This document shows positions 63,506-64,000 of a stretch of 64,000 nucleotides of DNA, piece by piece (the first letter of the stretch is position 1; each line of letters begins with the position of its first letter). Origin of the DNA: Pholis gunnellus (Eukaryota; Chordata; Actinopteri; Perciformes; Pholidae); the NCBI GenBank assembly GCA_910591455.2, contig OU342821.1:13455787-13519786 (forward strand), read 5' to 3'. Made by a program: the position numbers and the translations under genes. The notes beneath the pieces were generated by a model. That model was not told where the DNA came from and searched no databases. It saw only the letters and a list, made by a program, of their open reading frames with translations.

Positions 63506-64000
63506 ATCTCCATAACTGAGTCTCACAGGAGCACATTCCTAATGGATAAATGTAATTTACGGATACCTTGTGAAGTCTTGCTTTCCTAATTTTTTAGTCC
63601 AGCAATTTATGTTAGGGGTTCCTCTTGACCCAGATGTATACTGTTACAGTTACATAACTGCCTTTGATTTGACCATGATGGGTTCTTTAGATTGATCTTA
63701 AGAAGCCACTGACCAACCATGACCAAACAAGTATATCATGGCTGCCGCCTCAGGATGTAAAGGGGTACTTTGCCCCTTTAAAGACAAATGAGGGTGTGGA
63801 TTGGCTGTTTTTACCTGATTCATGCATGGCTCGGCTCATTCTTCATCATCTCGATCCAATAAAATATCTGCATTAGTGCAGCCAATGCATCTAACCTGCA
63901 TTCGATCTTGTGATGTGTCTTAAACTCATTTGTGAATATGACACTAAATTACCAGAATTCGTCCACTTGCAACAACAACTAACCAGAGCAAGCATTTGTT

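Larger units (their letters stand above)
46860..64000. other. Downstream intergenic or unrecognised DNA
   Basis: No protein is recognised in this 17-kb stretch. It holds three copies of the TTAGCTTAGCATAA repeat family (47035, 48424, 49399), (CT)n at 57107, (CA)n at 63474, a promoter-like CCAAT/GC/CRE/TATA cluster at 60230-60464, and three weak exon-like segments (61485-61605 +, 62001-62141 +, 62480-62548 -). In mammals ZNF618 follows RGS3, but I see no ZNF618 coding sequence here. Confidence 0.55.

Overview
The window is vertebrate nuclear DNA, most likely from a ray-finned (teleost) fish. The basis is spliced exons with GT-AG boundaries, a very high density of (CA)n, (GT)n and (CT)n microsatellites, and dispersed repeats of types I recognise from teleost genomes: a tRNA-like SINE, a LINE-tail-like element ending in TTGAA repeats, and a repeat with a 'TTAGCTTAGCATAA' core. 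I cannot name the species.

One gene is firmly supported: the 3' half of an RGS3 orthologue (regulator of G-protein signalling 3) on the + strand. Its exons are 14067-15065 (333 codons, acidic and serine-rich linker), 32532-32602 (Lys-rich microexon), 41954-42055 (amphipathic/basic segment before the RGS box), 43294-43355, 44344-44510 and 44653-44853 (RGS domain and stop). A 3' UTR of about 2 kb follows, ending near an AATAAA at 46826. All phases join without a break: 0/0, 0/2, 2/2, 2/1, 1/0, 0/stop. Joined from the ATG at 14067, the exons encode 533 residues. The first exon here opens directly behind a strong acceptor, so longer isoforms (C2/PDZ type in mammals) must use exons left of 14067, probably outside the window.

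The most interesting feature is a nested set of putative internal promoters and alternative first exons that would yield short RGS3 forms. A CCAAT/TATA promoter near 37035 precedes a short coding exon (37186-37229) whose phase fits exactly onto exon 41954. A second CCAAT/GC-box/TATA promoter near 43066 would make a transcript whose coding sequence runs unspliced through the acceptor of exon 43294; a near-consensus CTCF motif lies about 50 bases before its CCAAT box. A third, weaker possibility is an ATG-ATG extension upstream of exon 32532. All would share the same C-terminal RGS domain.

Region by region: 1-14066 has no gene I can support (a perfect 36-bp palindrome, a CTCF consensus match, microsatellites). 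14067-46850 is the RGS3 gene with introns of about 17.5 kb, 9.4 kb, 1.2 kb, 1.0 kb and 0.14 kb. From 46.9 to 64 kb is intergenic or unrecognised sequence with repeat copies and a few weak exon-like segments (61485-61605, 62001-62141, and 62480-62548 on the minus strand). Nearly all other open frames are chance or microsatellite translations. I found no CRISPR array, no intact transposase, and no rRNA or tRNA gene.
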